This document shows positions 41,217 to 54,225 of a stretch of 64,000 bases of DNA, in pieces. This DNA comes from Adiantum capillus-veneris (taxonomy: Eukaryota > Streptophyta > Polypodiopsida > Polypodiales > Pteridaceae). Within the stretch, counting starts at the first letter, position 1; every line of letters starts with the position of its first letter. A program made the position numbers and the translations under genes. The notes under the pieces are model-generated. The model saw only the letters and a list, made by a program, of their open reading frames with translations. It had not been told where the DNA came from and did not search any database. The DNA is taken from NCBI GenBank assembly GCA_014529385.2, contig CM043950.1:76301435-76365434 (forward strand), read 5' to 3'.

Positions 41217-43353
41217 TCATTGCCGAGTACGAGGTAAATCATCCACCTCAAGGTTCGCCTTCAATTCAAGCAAATAACATCCACAAATCTCACAAAACTC
41301 TAGTTCTTCAACCGTCACCTCTTCTCTTTGCTCTTGGTCATCTTCATTCATATCCACAGTCCACCGTGGTCTATCTTCTTCATACCTTTCAGATTGAATA
41401 TTTCTAAGTAGCCTTTGATTGCAATATAGGTAAACCAATTTCTCAGCCCGATCACTAAGAAGTCGACTACGAATAGTCGAGTGTACATAGCTGTACGTAC
41501 TCCAGTTTCTTTTGGAACTTGAATTTGCAGCTCAGTGTGCAAGAACCCTAACGGCTAATCGACGCAATGTAGGCACCGAAGCACCATTCATGATCCACCA
41601 TCTCCATGTTGGTTGTTCCGATGCAAGGTTTTGCACAAACTCAAAATTGAAAAGTCCATCCTTTACCTTGTACTTTGTCAGATCGGTAACTGCTTGGGCT
41701 TTATCATCTGGATTGCTGTAGAAATTACTTACCACGTCATAGGAGTCTTCAATCATCTCCTCATCTAAATCATCACAATCCATGTTCTAGTACTCTGGAT
41801 CAAGCAGAAAAGCAACACTATGTAGTGGGCTATGTGCACTAACCCATCAAGCATCTACATACTTATTTAAGATATCCCTTTTAGCTTTATTAAAAGGTGC
41901 TCTCTAGGGCTTGATCAAACAGTTTTCTGTCTTTGAAGGAGAGTTCAAGATCTTTTGAACATTAAACCAACCCATGTACACCTTTCTTATATTGGGTAAC
42001 TTAAGATTAAACTGACCCAAAGATATCATCACAGGCCTCATCACCAAGTATGTGTCCCCAACATCAGATCAAAAGTGACTATCATCAATAAGAACTTGCA
42101 TAGATCGAACCTTTGTTTTTACTCATACTAGTTGCTCTGCTTTCCACTCATAGAAGCTTGCACAAACAAATGTCTCCAAAATAGCATTCTTATTTTGCAA
42201 AAACCTCTCCACAGTGTAGAAGTTAGTGCAAAGTCTGGTTTCACATAGAAGCTTCAATATTGTGGACATACGTTGCCGATACATGTCCAACACACGTTGT
42301 CTCTTCAAAATAAACTTCACCACCTTCCTTGCATTATCTATAATGATTTTGAACCAATCAGTGTCCTCTTTCTTATACCAATCCTGCAACACAAGATTCA
42401 AGCTATGTGCATTGCAATCAAACGTGTACAAGCTAGGAAAGCGCTCATCCAAGAGGCGACCCACTGATATACAACTTTTGGCATTGTCCATCATCACCTG
42501 TACTACATTTTGGACACCAAATTTATGAATTGTTTATGTGATTATATCGGCTATATAGATCCCTAACTTTATCTCACTTGAGCTGTCGACCGATTTGATG
42601 AAGCACTCCCTTCGAGGACTGAATATCATAACATTGATCAGTGACCTGCATTGGACATTTGACCATCCATCACTGACTATAGTGCATCCTCTTTGATCAA
42701 TTGATTTCAATCAATCTATCAACTTCTTTTTGGGTGTCCCCAAAGCATTTATCCAAGAAGGTTGTCCGCATTTGATGATATGATGGAGGGGAAAAGACAG
42801 CCTCATACTCACCAATCTTCTTCCATGCATGCTTCCATGACTCTCATGTGGCCATCAACATAGAACCGTATGTAAAATAGATAGCTTATGCAATAGATTG
42901 TGCCTCTTCAAGAGCAATTGATCAAAATCTTTTCTCTAGACTTACTTGCCTCGTTCTATGCATTGCAATCCTAAACTCGGGTGATCCATCTTGAGTGCTA
43001 GCTCTTTGTGTGTGTGTGTTGGTTGGCATGGAGGGCGCACCACGATTTTGTCAGCCTTGTGTTGAGGCAACACTACCTTGGTGCTCTAAAGCACGATGTC
43101 TTGAAGTCGGTATTCTAGGTTGGCTTGCATTGGCTACACCTTCTAACAACTCTCTCAAGCACTTCGTGGCACTCTCATGACCTACACCATTAAATTTGTC
43201 TCCATTAGACCTATTAGTTGTTCCATTTCCTAATCTGAGGAAGTGTTTTCTAATATGAGGTGCACCTCTTGATTTTTCTTTGCCACATAATTTGCAACAC
43301 CAATCTATAAATGATCTTACATTGTCAGCAAATTGCCACTCAAGCCCTGGCAC
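41217..43353 (-). pseudogene. hAT-superfamily transposase remnant (BED finger, DUF659, C-terminal domain)
   Basis: Read 43353 downward: a BED-like zinc finger (DWCCKLCGKEKSRGAPHIRK, HFLRLG); frameshifted DUF659-type sequence (PPSYHQMRTTFLDKCFGDTQ); the catalytic-core block VMMDNAKSCISVGRLLDERF and CNAHSLNLVLQDWYKKEDTD (42497-42123); then EQPTWRWWIMNGASVPTLRR and LAVRVLAH (41783-41532), the hAT dimerisation region; and finally VHSTIRSRLLSDRAEKLVYL (about 41440-41500) and an acidic tail. About seven frame breaks. It would cut and paste the element DNA. No inverted ends or 8-bp duplication could be assigned. Confidence 0.85.
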
Positions 43354-43604
43354 CTTACCCCCGATGGCCTTGTGCTTCCCTTTATTAGAAGCTCCATTGT
43401 TTGATACTTCACCACCAATCGATGGGGGACTAGAGGTAGCTGCATTGATGTTCTAAGAGCAAGCATTGGCATCCATGACAAGTTCACAAGCCACATATAC
43501 ATTCATACAATCCTAAAAATAATAAGTTTTTAAAAAACAAAATTTAATTGAAAAATTGTATATACAATAAAGTAAAATAATATACATATAAACATAAAGA
43601 AAAA

Positions 43605-44310
43605 AACGAGGCCCAAGCACTTACAACCACCTATACCCTCCGCAAGGATGCTCCCTACCCAAACCTGTTTCCAGGAAAATAGACACCCAAGGGAGGTAAC
43701 TATACGTAACAAACAATACGTAGGTGTAGTGATAAGGAGCGCTCCATTCCAACCATAGAAATGAGCTCCAAGCACTTGCACCATTCGATACCCTCCCCAA
43801 GGATGCTCTCTACCCAAACCTGTTTCGAGGCGGATAGACACTAAAGAGAGGTAACTATACGTAACAAACAATACGTAGGTGTAGTGATAAGGAGCACTCC
43901 ATTCTAGCCATAGATATGAGCCCCAAGCACTTGCACCAGCTATACCCTCCGCAAGGATTCTCCCTATCCAAACCTGTTTCCAGGCGGATAGACACCCAAG
44001 GGAGGTAACTATACGTAATAAGCAATACGTAGGTGTAGTGATAAGGAGCACTCCATTCCAAACATAGAAATGATCCTCAAGCACTTGCACCACCACCTAT
44101 ACCCTCCACAAGGATGCTCCCTACCCAAACTTGTTTCCAGGAAAGGGAGGTAACTATACGTAACAAACAATACGTAGGTGTAGTGATAAGGAGTGCTCGT
44201 TCCAACCATAGAAATGAGCCCCAAGCTCTTGCACCACCTATACCCTCCGCAAGGATGCTCCCTACCCAAACCTGTTTCTAGGCGGATAGACACCCAGGGG
44301 AAAGTCGGTC
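43605..44310. repeat. 155-bp tandem array, about five units, beside the hAT gene
   Basis: AAGGATGCTCCCTACCCAAA recurs at 43644, 43799, 43953, 44110 and 44251 (periods 155, 154, 157, 141). Units contain AACTATACGTAACAAACAAT followed by ACGTAGGTGTAGTGATAAGG. It lies on the 5' side of the transposase, where subterminal repeats of a hAT element would be expected. The long minus-strand open frame across it is a repeat artefact. Confidence 0.92.
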
Positions 44311-46015
44311 GGTAAATTCTTGTTGTTAAAAACTTAGGAATCAAAGCTACCTGAATGAAAACCAAGACCTCAAATAAGCCAACAAGTGTGCCAAAACAAA
44401 TAGAGGCAAGTATGATACATTGTTTATATAGCCACCTCCAGAAATGGGGGGCAAGAGGAGGATATAGCCGAGCCCACCGGGTATGACAGCTCGTTTGTCG
44501 ATCCCCATCTGGCCAACCATCGGGCTAATAGGAAAGGCCGGTTCCAACAGGTGCTTGTGAATTTGATGTTATTAACACTCTCATGGAGTGTTAAAAACAT
44601 TACCACTTCACACTTCACGTGAAGACGTGAATGAAATCCCTACTTAGAATAGGAAGCCTCGCCAGCAAATGCCAATAAGCAAATTGCTTATAACCACATC
44701 TTGCACAACATAGATCTTTTCCATGCATTGACTGTGTATGCATAATAGGGCTACATTACAAGGCCTACATAGGCACATTTTTCTATTGTGCAAGCACAAC
44801 ACATATTCTTGGCAATACCCTGTTGTCAAGGAGGACTCAAAATAAGAGGAGGGGAGGCATTCTAAATGCGGACCTAGTATTATGAATATTAGAGGGCATT
44901 GTTTTGTGAGTTGTATTGAATATTTGCGTTTGATTGTGATAAGTTCTTGGCAAAATTCATAGCGTATGCCCACATAATAGAGTTACAAGAGAATTACGGG
45001 ACAAAAGCCATATATGAGCCCTAAGGACATGTGTACAGTGTACATAGTGTTTAGAATTCTATTAAGTTGATTTTGCTTTTTGAGTTGAGTTGATTTTTGG
45101 TTTTATTTTGTTATTTTTTAGGATTTTAAAAAAGAATTAAAAAAATCCACGTACAAGAATGCCCGAGGTAAGAAGAGAATGTTGATCAACCTTCAACAAC
45201 AACATGAGGCCAAAAATGACTGAGAATTGTCATAACACTCTGGGATGGACTACAAGGACAAAGCAAGTTGGTGATCGACTAAACAAAACACCCATCAAAC
45301 AAGTGTAAAGTTGCCATCATACATTTCATGCGACTACAAGGTCATATACAGGAAGTAGATCTTTATACTATAAATCTTATATCTTGTATGTGACTTAATG
45401 AAGCCTAACAAACAAAAGGAACAAACAGTACTGACAATAACAAAAGGGACAAAAATGACAATCCAATCATCTATCACGAAAAATGTCTGCAGGAGCAACC
45501 AATGGTCAAGCCAAATTTTGGTCATCATCATTGGTTCTACATGTGTTTGGTAACCAGAAGGTGTTAGAGATGTCCGTTAGTCATTTTCGACTAAATACCA
45601 AAAAGTTAGCCTGTAAAGCCAAATACAATTCCAAATCAGGCCAAACTTTGTCAGGAGGCAGTGAATAGAGAATACAAGCTAAGGGTTATTTTAATTTTTT
45701 TTTTTTTAAGTATCACCCCTAGTCAAGACTGTAATTTTGTCAAATCTAAATCCATGATAGCCATCTTCATACCCTATATATCATGTATATAAGTTTTGGG
45801 GACGAATAGATCATCGAGGATGAATTATGACGGATAAAGTCCTTTTCATGCAAGTTCCTAACTTGAGAAATTAATTGGGATTTGTCGGGCTTTAATTAAG
45901 TCATGTATCAAGCTGAAGCAGTATAATGATTTACACATCACACAAAAGCTAATAGTAGCAAATGAAACTTTGATCACCTTGATGCAGGAACAAAGGAGTC
46001 ACCAACGAAGAAGAG
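44311..46015. other. Gene-free interval
   Basis: I see no supported coding frame, RNA gene or clear repeat structure. A T-run lies at 45693-45707. Confidence 0.5.
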
Positions 46016-46021
46016 TAGACA

Positions 46022-46369
46022 CAAATGATTTGGCCTAACAGACAGACGTGGTATTGGAGTGCAACTTGGCCTAATGAAGTTGACGGTTTAGCCAGACAAT
46101 TTATGCAGGATCCTTACAAAGTTGTCATTGCCTCACAAGATCTGAAAGCCAATCATTCAATCTACAATTTGTCGAATAATCACAAATACTCAAAATTGAC
46201 AGATTTGCTTGACCAAGTGATGGATGGAGATTTATATCCATGATGATAAGAGTCAAGCTGAACGAGATTGGGTTTTTCTGAATTTAGATCCGGCAATAGC
46301 CCTATAATGGCAGCAACTAATGTTTCAATGCAGGGCTTGGATGTGAAGGACATAAAGTTCGTCTCATAA
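46022..46369 (+). pseudogene. DEAD-box RNA helicase fragment (Dbp2/RH20-like)
   Basis: Starts in the middle of the helicase with IWPNRQTWYWSATWPNEVDG, which holds the SAT motif (III), then QDPYKVVIASQDLKANHSIY and KYSKLTDLLDQVMDG. About 30 residues of domain 2 normally found next are missing. It resumes in another frame as IHDDKSQAERDWV, then a third frame SPIMAATNVSMQGLDVKDIK, which is motif V, with the usual ARGLDV reading MQGLDV, ending VS-stop. DEAD-box proteins remodel RNA using ATP; this is only a broken central piece. It ends about 135 bp before a polypurine tract and LTR, so it may have been captured by that element. Confidence 0.85.
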
Positions 46370-46503
46370 ATAATGATTATCATGGATCATAGTCCTTGTT
46401 GTAGTTTGACAAAGGTACAAGCAATGGAGCAAACAAAAGCAAAACGAAAACAAAGACCGCACCAACATGGACAACTAGGTCATGTCAAGGACGGCATGAA
46501 CTT

Positions 46504-46515
46504 GGAGGGGGGGAG
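46504..46515 (+). other. Polypurine tract of a plus-strand LTR element
   Basis: GGAGGGGGGGAG directly followed by TGTTGACC, the LTR start. This is the standard plus-strand priming site arrangement. Confidence 0.8.
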
Positions 46516-47457
46516 TGTTGACCATGGGTCAACAACACGACATAACTCAACAAAGCCTTATTTTTTGAGAGAGATGAAATGCTATAGATTATGGCTAAAA
46601 ATAGCATTTTAATAAGTAACTAGTCTAGTTGCAGAAACTGGGGTGCAATGGCACTTCCAGATTGTACATACAGAGCCATTTTTCCTCTTGAACTCTATTT
46701 TAGGTTTAACCTATGGTAGCCTTAGTATATAAGGTACCTAGGACATTTTTTAAAGAGGACTTTATCATAATCAAGTTTTAAGCTACTGTTGGTTATGTGT
46801 GAGATAGGAAGAGAGAGAGCGTGAGCTTCATCCTGTCGCTACTGCCCGCTCGCTCATCGCATTGGAGAACCGATAACACCATTGTGCTAGGCTCGGTGAG
46901 AGCTATGCAAAAACACCAAGCATTCCATGCAAGCCAGAGCACGTGCGTTGATCATCTACGAGCCATTTATGGTCGTAAGTGTATCAAACAATGTCTGTTT
47001 TTTGCTTGCATGTAGTCATAAAAATCAAGGAGACATAAGCTACCTATAGGTACTCATAGATTTCAGTTTTAATCACTTCCAAAATATTGCTCTATCTTTA
47101 TACGCGTTTTCTACATATGGGTCTAGAGTGAGGGTTTTGAGTGTAGAGGCTTTGGGATAGGTGTATCCTAGTGAGGGGATGGTGTTACTTAAGTCTCATA
47201 CGGTTCTGGTATGGTTTAGTGAGTTTCCTTACCGTTCGTGTGTATGTGAGTTGGTGGTGTATCTGAGAGCAATGATATTCTAGATTGTGGTTTAGTAAGC
47301 CTTCCAAAGTGTTGTATATGTGGGATGGTCTTAGCCTGACAAGTTAAAGATATTTTGTTCGTGCACCTATCGTGTCATATGTGTCCTCGATTCACATTAT
47401 GTTGATCTAGGTTGTATTGCATGCATTTTATAGGTGTTGTGATTCGCTCCCGCAACA
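46516..47457 (+). repeat. 942-bp LTR of a plus-strand retroelement
   Basis: Begins TGTTGACCATGGGTCAACA (itself an 8-bp inverted repeat) and ends CTCCCGCAACA, so the termini pair as TGTTG/CAACA. TATA box TATATAAGG at 46726-46734. A polypurine tract precedes it. No second copy is in the window and no gag-pol of this element is seen upstream, so the 5' part is lost or replaced. Confidence 0.72.
46726..46734 (+). promoter_or_regulatory. TATA box of the plus-strand LTR
   Basis: TATATAAGG about 210 bp into the LTR, in context TTAGTATATAAGGTACC. Confidence 0.6.
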
Positions 47458-48000
47458 TACAGTAAAAGAGCTTGGCTCGTGAGAGCTTGGCTTGTTGGAA
47501 TAGAAGAACTTTTCTCATGAGAGCTTGCCTTGATGGAGGTGAGGAGCTTGATTTTTGATAGCTTGGCTTAATAGGTAGAGCATCTTGGCTTGATAGGTAG
47601 ATGAGCATGGCTCATGAGAGCTTTGCTTGGTTTGATGGAAGTGTGGTTGAGAGGTTACTACTTAGCTTAGATCGACACGATACAATGCAATACCCAAGTG
47701 AGGTAAGAAGGGCCCTATTTATGGGTGAAATTGTCTCCTCAAGGAGAAGATATTTGGTAGTATTTGGACAAGTGTTGAGACAATGTTTTCACCATGTGAA
47801 GAATATGAGTGACACTTGTCTATTTGCTTCTCCATTTTTTCTCAAAATATCTCCTTATTATTGATGACACTTGTCCTTCTAGAAATGTTTTAGTCCTACT
47901 AGGAGTCATCTTCTTGCCACTTGCCCTTTCTCTTAGATGACTCTAGCTTTAAATGTCTTAGGCTTTCTTAAAATGTCATTTGCTTTCAAAAGTAAACGCA
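47458..48000 (-). repeat. Truncated LTR related to the element B LTR
   Basis: Begins in a minisatellite of about four 49-bp units (47460-47640; AGCTTGGCTCGTGAGAGCTTGG) related to 39330-39470. A minus-strand TATA-like CCATAAATAGGGCC follows near 47702-47718. The left side is cut by the plus-strand LTR. The right limit is uncertain. Confidence 0.5.
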
Positions 48001-48444
48001 TCATTGTGGATGTAAGCATGGCATGCATCCCTTGACTAGAGTTAATAAGAGGATTTAGATGAATTTAAAAATTATCCATGGTAGGAAAAGAGACAAACTA
48101 GTGCATTGGCTTATGTCGTGATTGGCTGATACTAAATATGCATGCGGATTAGATGTCATAAAGAAAATAAGATGAAGTAGTAAAATGATTCTTGGAGTAA
48201 TTTATTAGATAAGGTATATAATTTTTTCTTATATATTATGCGTGCATATATAAATTATAGAGAATGTTCCCATGCATACGCATCAGGGTGCTCATCACTC
48301 GTTATTATGTACGGCATGACAACGGTGTACGAGCTCTGTATCAACATTGTGAGATGAAAACCTCTATGTAATTCTCATCATCGCTCTCTTTGACCACTGG
48401 TAATTACTTTTTGATCAAGGTAAGAATCTCTAAACTCCATAACC

Positions 48445-48449
<5 letters not shown>

Positions 48450-48520
<71 letters not shown>
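48450..48520. repeat. (CT)n microsatellite
   Basis: Pure CT run of about 71 bp. Confidence 0.97.
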
Positions 48521-48526
<6 letters not shown>

Positions 48527-48688
48527 GTTTATGAGAAAGTACCCTCTTAGAGGTTGCTTTTTTATATACATATGCATGTACAAGTTTACCAAAATTCTAC
48601 AAGGATTCTCCATACTTGTTGCATCATATTTACTACATTGATATATGCATACATGTGTTTCTAACCATGTAGGTGTACAAAATGAAAT

Positions 48689-48752
48689 TTTTGTTTCATG
48701 TCACATAGGTGGTAGGGACATTTTGTTTCATGTCACATAGGTGGTAGGGACA
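48689..48752. repeat. Exact 32-bp tandem duplication
   Basis: TTTTGTTTCATGTCACATAG + GTGGTAGGGACA occurs at 48689 and 48721 without mismatch, so it is recent. Confidence 0.9.
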
Positions 48753-48763
48753 TTTTTTTGATT

Positions 48764-49210
48764 GTATCTCCTAAATCGTTATGAGTCGGGTCAAAGAATT
48801 AAAATAAAGATTAAAAACATCATTGGAATTGTTTTTTCCTATGTGCCACATGAAAATTCTACACGCGTGAAGAACTATGATCAAAATACAGCTTGTTGTT
48901 CACTGCACTTTCATTATTTTGGACCCTAGGCTCCTTGAAAAACCATTGTATGGAATCATTGTATTGGAAAACCCATTTAACTATAGTCGTATCTCCTAAA
49001 CCACTATGAGTTAGGTCAAACCCATTTATACAAAGATTAAATATATTATTTATAACATTTTTTGTCTATGTATCGTGAAAATTTAGCACGAGTAAAGAGT
49101 TATAGTCAAAATACAACTTACTGCACACTGCACTTGCATTATTTTGGACCCCAAACTCCTTGAATATTCACTATATCGAATCATCGGATGGAAAACCCCA
49201 TTTAACTAAA
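48764..49210. repeat. 225-bp tandem duplication, diverged
   Basis: GTATCTCCTAAA(T/C)C starts units at 48764 and 48989. Both end near CCCATTTAACTA. Shared inner words include ATTATTTTGGACCC. The reverse complement shares words with 25822-25900 (LTR-like). Confidence 0.8.
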
Positions 49211-52016
49211 TCAAAAAATTTGATCAAAATGGCTAATGAACATATTTAGAGCACCAATAACACTTTGTGAGAGCGAGTTATTTACCATTCCTTGTACAGG
49301 GTTATCTATGTATAGGGGTGCTACCTAGGGGAAGTACGGCATGGAGTTGTGAGTTTGATGAGTGATTCATATATGTTTTTTTGGTGAGTTGATTTAAAGT
49401 TTTTGATTTTCATAAACTAATATGGGGATATATGGTTATTCAACACGAACCATACAGGCAAATATGGATAAAGTGCCCTTTTTGTGTAACGCAGGTTTGC
49501 ATGAGTCCCATATGGGCAAACTCAAGTATAAAGTGTTAGTCTATGGGATATGATGTGTTATTGGTGAGATGTGCACATCATTGCATCAACTAGAGATTGA
49601 TGGTTCAATACGAGGTTCAATGAAATCAAGAAGAGCATCTTGATTTTCCACATTGTTTTCTCTTTATCATCATATTTTGTAACCGTCCCATAATCAACAT
49701 AGCGTATAGACTCCATTTAGAACTCACTTGAGTATACTAAACGAGTTATCACAACTAAGATGTACCCAAATGAGTACCTCTTTTCACTTTCCATGAACGT
49801 AACTGCCTGGCGTAACTCTTCATCAAAGTTAAAGTCCTTGAATTGTTATCAATCTTCATCAGTAAATAAACTCATCATAACTAGTGTTCAAGGTTGTGAA
49901 CCTGACTTAAACATGAAGAGACTAAACCTAATCGCAAACATGTTGTACCTTATGGTAAGAAAACTCCAACTAGAGCAATACATGCTTTCTAATTGGATTG
50001 TTTGGTGCTAATGTACGTTCTTTTCATATCCTTTAGCACAAGAGTAGACGTATAATCTTCCTGCCCACTTTGGATAAATGACAATATTGAGGTCTATCTC
50101 CCCACCGTTGAGAGACAGTCCTCCAAAATGACTGGTAAACCGGGATCATATTACCTTACAACATTTATGAGGAATCAAAATGTTATAAATAACCACCTTG
50201 GTTAACTTGAAAGATCTATAAGCACCCAAACCAAGCCATGACCTCTATTGGTGATTGTTAGATCTATGTGATGAACGTGCATGACCCTTTGAATCAGCCT
50301 TTGTTGATGGCACTAGGCCCATAACACATAGTGCACATGCATTCAACAAAAATAGTTCTATACTTACATATTCATAACCATATTCTCCAATGCTTATGGC
50401 TAATGTTATGCTTATAACATTCCAATAAATAGACCACTGTAATCACTTGAAATCCTTGCTAGGCCGTTGGACCACAATAGACTATGAGTACCAACCATTA
50501 AAAAATTCATTATAGAGTATAGCCTTGCTATAAGAGTAAAAAACCATCCATCAATGTTGTTTACAATACTTGTAACCTTAACAAGTGTGTACTTAGTAAA
50601 AGTTCCTGATACTACGTGAACAAAATGGTTTAATAAATGGATTTGACTAGTATTTGGAGACTCTGTTGCAACACATAATTAGGAAATAGGTGCTAGTGTC
50701 AGTCCGAGAGACCCATATTCCCCACATGTGGAAAATGTCTCAAATAAGGATGCCCAAAAAAATAACATCCTACAAGTACGAGATGTCCTTGTGTGCAGAG
50801 GTAACTTTAAACATTCAACGACACGAGTGAGAGGGACCCTCATCAACCTTACTCCACATTGGCTAAACAAAACTCCTTGACTTCCTAGGCCATGTTGTAT
50901 CCCATGTGACAACATGTGCCAAAGAGAACCCTACATATAGGTCCATAAACTGCATAATGCAGAAATGTATTTGAGGCATTGCGGCCCAAAATTCTTAGGT
51001 CTTACATGACCTTGTCATATCTCTAAAGAGCGAAACAAATGAAATCATTCAAGCTTATTCAGCCAACTTGGAAAAATAAACAAAACATAGTCAAAACTGA
51101 AAGAAAATCAAGTCAATTGCATACTTGGAGGTTGAACATAGTGCACTTACTTGTAATCGAATGCACATAAGCAAATTTGTTCCCTGCAAATGCCTAGGAA
51201 ATTAATTGAAAGAATATTGAAAAGAAAGAAAAATTGCATGGGTAACCCTGGGTGTTGCCTTTGCAATCTAAACCTCATGGTTAAAATTGAGAATGTCTAA
51301 CCCCTTGGTTAGAATTGTATGAAAACTGCTCGACCTAGCAGCCAACAATGACCAACACAATCTACCATGTCTAACAGTAAGTGAAGTCAACTCTGTAAGT
51401 TAAACTTGTCCATTACCCCTTGGCAGCTTGTGAGCTTCTTTTCTAGAAAGTGCAAGTGAAAAAATTCCAAGAATTGACCATCAATACTTAGTAAGTGATT
51501 TAATAATCGCAAGCTAGGTCTTACCCCAAAATTGTGCTCATATAGACACTATTAGTGCTATAGAAAAATTAGAAAATACCCTGAAGTTGGAATTGTATTC
51601 ACAACTAGATCTTTGGTGGACTTGAAAATCCATAATCTTGGATTTTTTTCGAATAGTCGTGTGTCTCTAACGTTTGCTTCGTCTATACACCTTGGAAGGG
51701 ATAAGCCTTTAAAAATTTAAGACGTTCAAAAACTTAGGGTGATCTTCACACTCAAAGGATGTAGTTCTAAAGTAACACCCAAAAAATCACTAATGGCAAG
51801 ACTCTTGCTTGTCCCTAAAGGTGGATCGGTACTCAACCGGATAGAATTCTTTGATCTTGATAGAAATAACTGATGGAGATGGCTCTTATCCATTCCAAAA
51901 TAGATGGTTTGTAGCCCTTCAACAACAGATTTCTCCTAGCCCTCTTGTTTACCATATGGACATAGAAAGATTTTAGTAAAATCATGCCTAATTTCACTAT
52001 CCTCGCAGAGAATAAG
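49211..52016. other. Gene-free interval
   Basis: A+T-rich DNA with no supported gene, RNA or terminal-repeat structure. The short open frames have no recognisable motif. Confidence 0.5.
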
Positions 52017-52018
52017 GA

Positions 52019-52080
<62 letters not shown>
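52017..52080. repeat. (GA)n microsatellite
   Basis: GA run of about 64 bp with one C interruption near 52031. Confidence 0.95.
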
Positions 52081-52083
<3 letters not shown>

Positions 52084-54188
52084 TTAGTTTGAGGGAAATC
52101 CCTTATTCTACTATGTTGTATGTCCACTACGTATGCCTCTCTGCAGGCAATGTCAGTGTTGTAGCTTATCCTATGAGTTTACAACAGTGTGCTTATACAA
52201 TGCTCTCTCATGGAGATGCAGCAAAAAACATAAGTCACAGCTTGACCGGTGCTTCATCCTTGAATGAAATTTGTTTGATTAAATGGTTTTAAACATTGAA
52301 TATTTGATTGGATCCTAGACCGAGTTGGTTGGTGTTATAGCAAGAGCCTGAAAAATGATGAGGTGGAATTGATTCCACCATATTGGTATGCCATGCATGC
52401 AAAACAGAGACATAAAACGGTAAGACCTTAGCTAGGATGATGGTCTCAACAGAGTGAGCCAAAATAATAAGTTTCATGCACAATCTAAAGTGGCTTCGAT
52501 ACATCACAACTACACGTTATCCTACATAAATTGTGTCTTGATTGTCAAGATCCCAAACTTCTGTGCCATTGCCCTTGATCTCAAATAAATGGGCAATACC
52601 TGGGCACGGGTTGGAAGCATTCCTTCTCGTGAAATATGTCAAAACAATTTTCTTTTCATAGCAAGAAAATTTTTTCAAAATAAAGGTTAAAATATTGAAA
52701 AACAAGAACTTAAAAGTTGAAACCTTGTCGCCCACTTGTGGCTAGGTGTCTGGTAATTTATAAGTAATACACTCGCTCAAATCTCGCTCATAGCCATATA
52801 AATTTCTCAAGTGAATACGCCCTCTTGTGACGTAATAACCTGCAAACACCTTGTCAAGTCCCCCCTCCCAAGTTCATATGCTAATAGCATAATCCAAACT
52901 TTGAAAATTGTAATGCCAAATGACAAAATGGAAGCCTTGATTCACATAAGTACTCATGGAGTTATGGTGCTCATAATTAACAGATACTCTTGCCCATTTA
53001 CAAATATCATAGCAAAAAAAAAAAGTCGACCTTGTCAAGCATTCACAAATAATCGACCTTGTCGAATTGTATCATGTATCAAAAGCAAAAAAATACTTGC
53101 AAGGTATGTACCTTGTATCTGCTTGGCTTGTTTATTGTTTTCCTTGACCGTATAGATTTTTCTCGATTGACGAAAACTAGAAAACTTTGTCTACGAAACT
53201 TATCCTAGCAAAAATGAAAATCCAAAACACAAAAATAGAGAAACCCATGTCGGCTTCTCAAGTTGTAACAAGCGATCAGTCATGTCGAGCACCTTTGCCT
53301 AAAACTTATCTTAAATGTAATAGCAATTCCCATCAATGGTCATGCCATACAGTGGTAAAGCTCCCCCAAATTGATATGCTCATAGCATACTCCAGACAGT
53401 GGGTAGGTATTATACCATAAGCATGAAAAGGGAAGCCTTTCTTTTGACATTTCCCATATAGATATGCATATGCCTTGCATAATGAAAAGTCTCAAGGGAC
53501 AACTCCAGAGTGTTGCACTGAATGTGGCTGTTTATATTCAGTTAAAGAGCCTTTCTCAACGATCAAAACATCATCCTAGAGACCAAGTGAACCTTGCTCC
53601 AACTTAAAACATGACAACTCCATAATTGGAATTAACCGGACAACGAAAGTGCAAAAATATGCATACCTCATTGTCGTGAAAGATTTGGAGCTTCTACTTG
53701 TCAATTTCAATCAATGAGGTCTTAGAAGTCCATGAATACAATTGATGAGCCTCGACTCTTGAATCCACATCCTCAAAGCTTGATTCTTATCTTGGCTAGA
53801 TAACCCGTTCTTTGCTTAAACATTTGAAATCTTCTTCTATGCAAGTATCTTGCCGATTGCGTGGATTTCTTTGCAAGATTTACTGGCTTTGCCGTGCTAA
53901 AGACCATGAAATGCTCCTCATGTTGCACCATGCCAAATTCACCTACATGCTTGTTCTCAGACCGCACCATGCCTTGCATGGAGAAATTTGGCACTTTAAA
54001 AATTTGCCGATGTTCTTGGTGCCTGCACGCCCCACAAGCCAAAATCGAGGTGATTCTTGTGTATGCAAGGTGTGTGCCATTGTGGGCATGCACCCTTGGG
54101 TACTAATGGTCAATTTATGCATCGTGGCCAGCCAAGGTGTGTAAAACCTTCAAGCCAAAATATGGCGAGAGCGCATGCAGAGTGCACC

Positions 54189-54225
<37 letters not shown>

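Noticed and set aside
43530-44096. 188-codon minus-strand frame over the 155-bp repeats
   Set aside because: The period is not a multiple of three and the frame only reflects stop-poor repeats; no domain.
44290-44330. hAT terminal repeat at CCCAGGGGAAAG
   Set aside because: Looks like a hAT end, but no inverted partner or 8-bp duplication was found on the left side.
53773-54144. Frames of 106-111 codons on both strands
   Set aside because: Open in several frames with no recognisable motif or start context; noted as an interval only.
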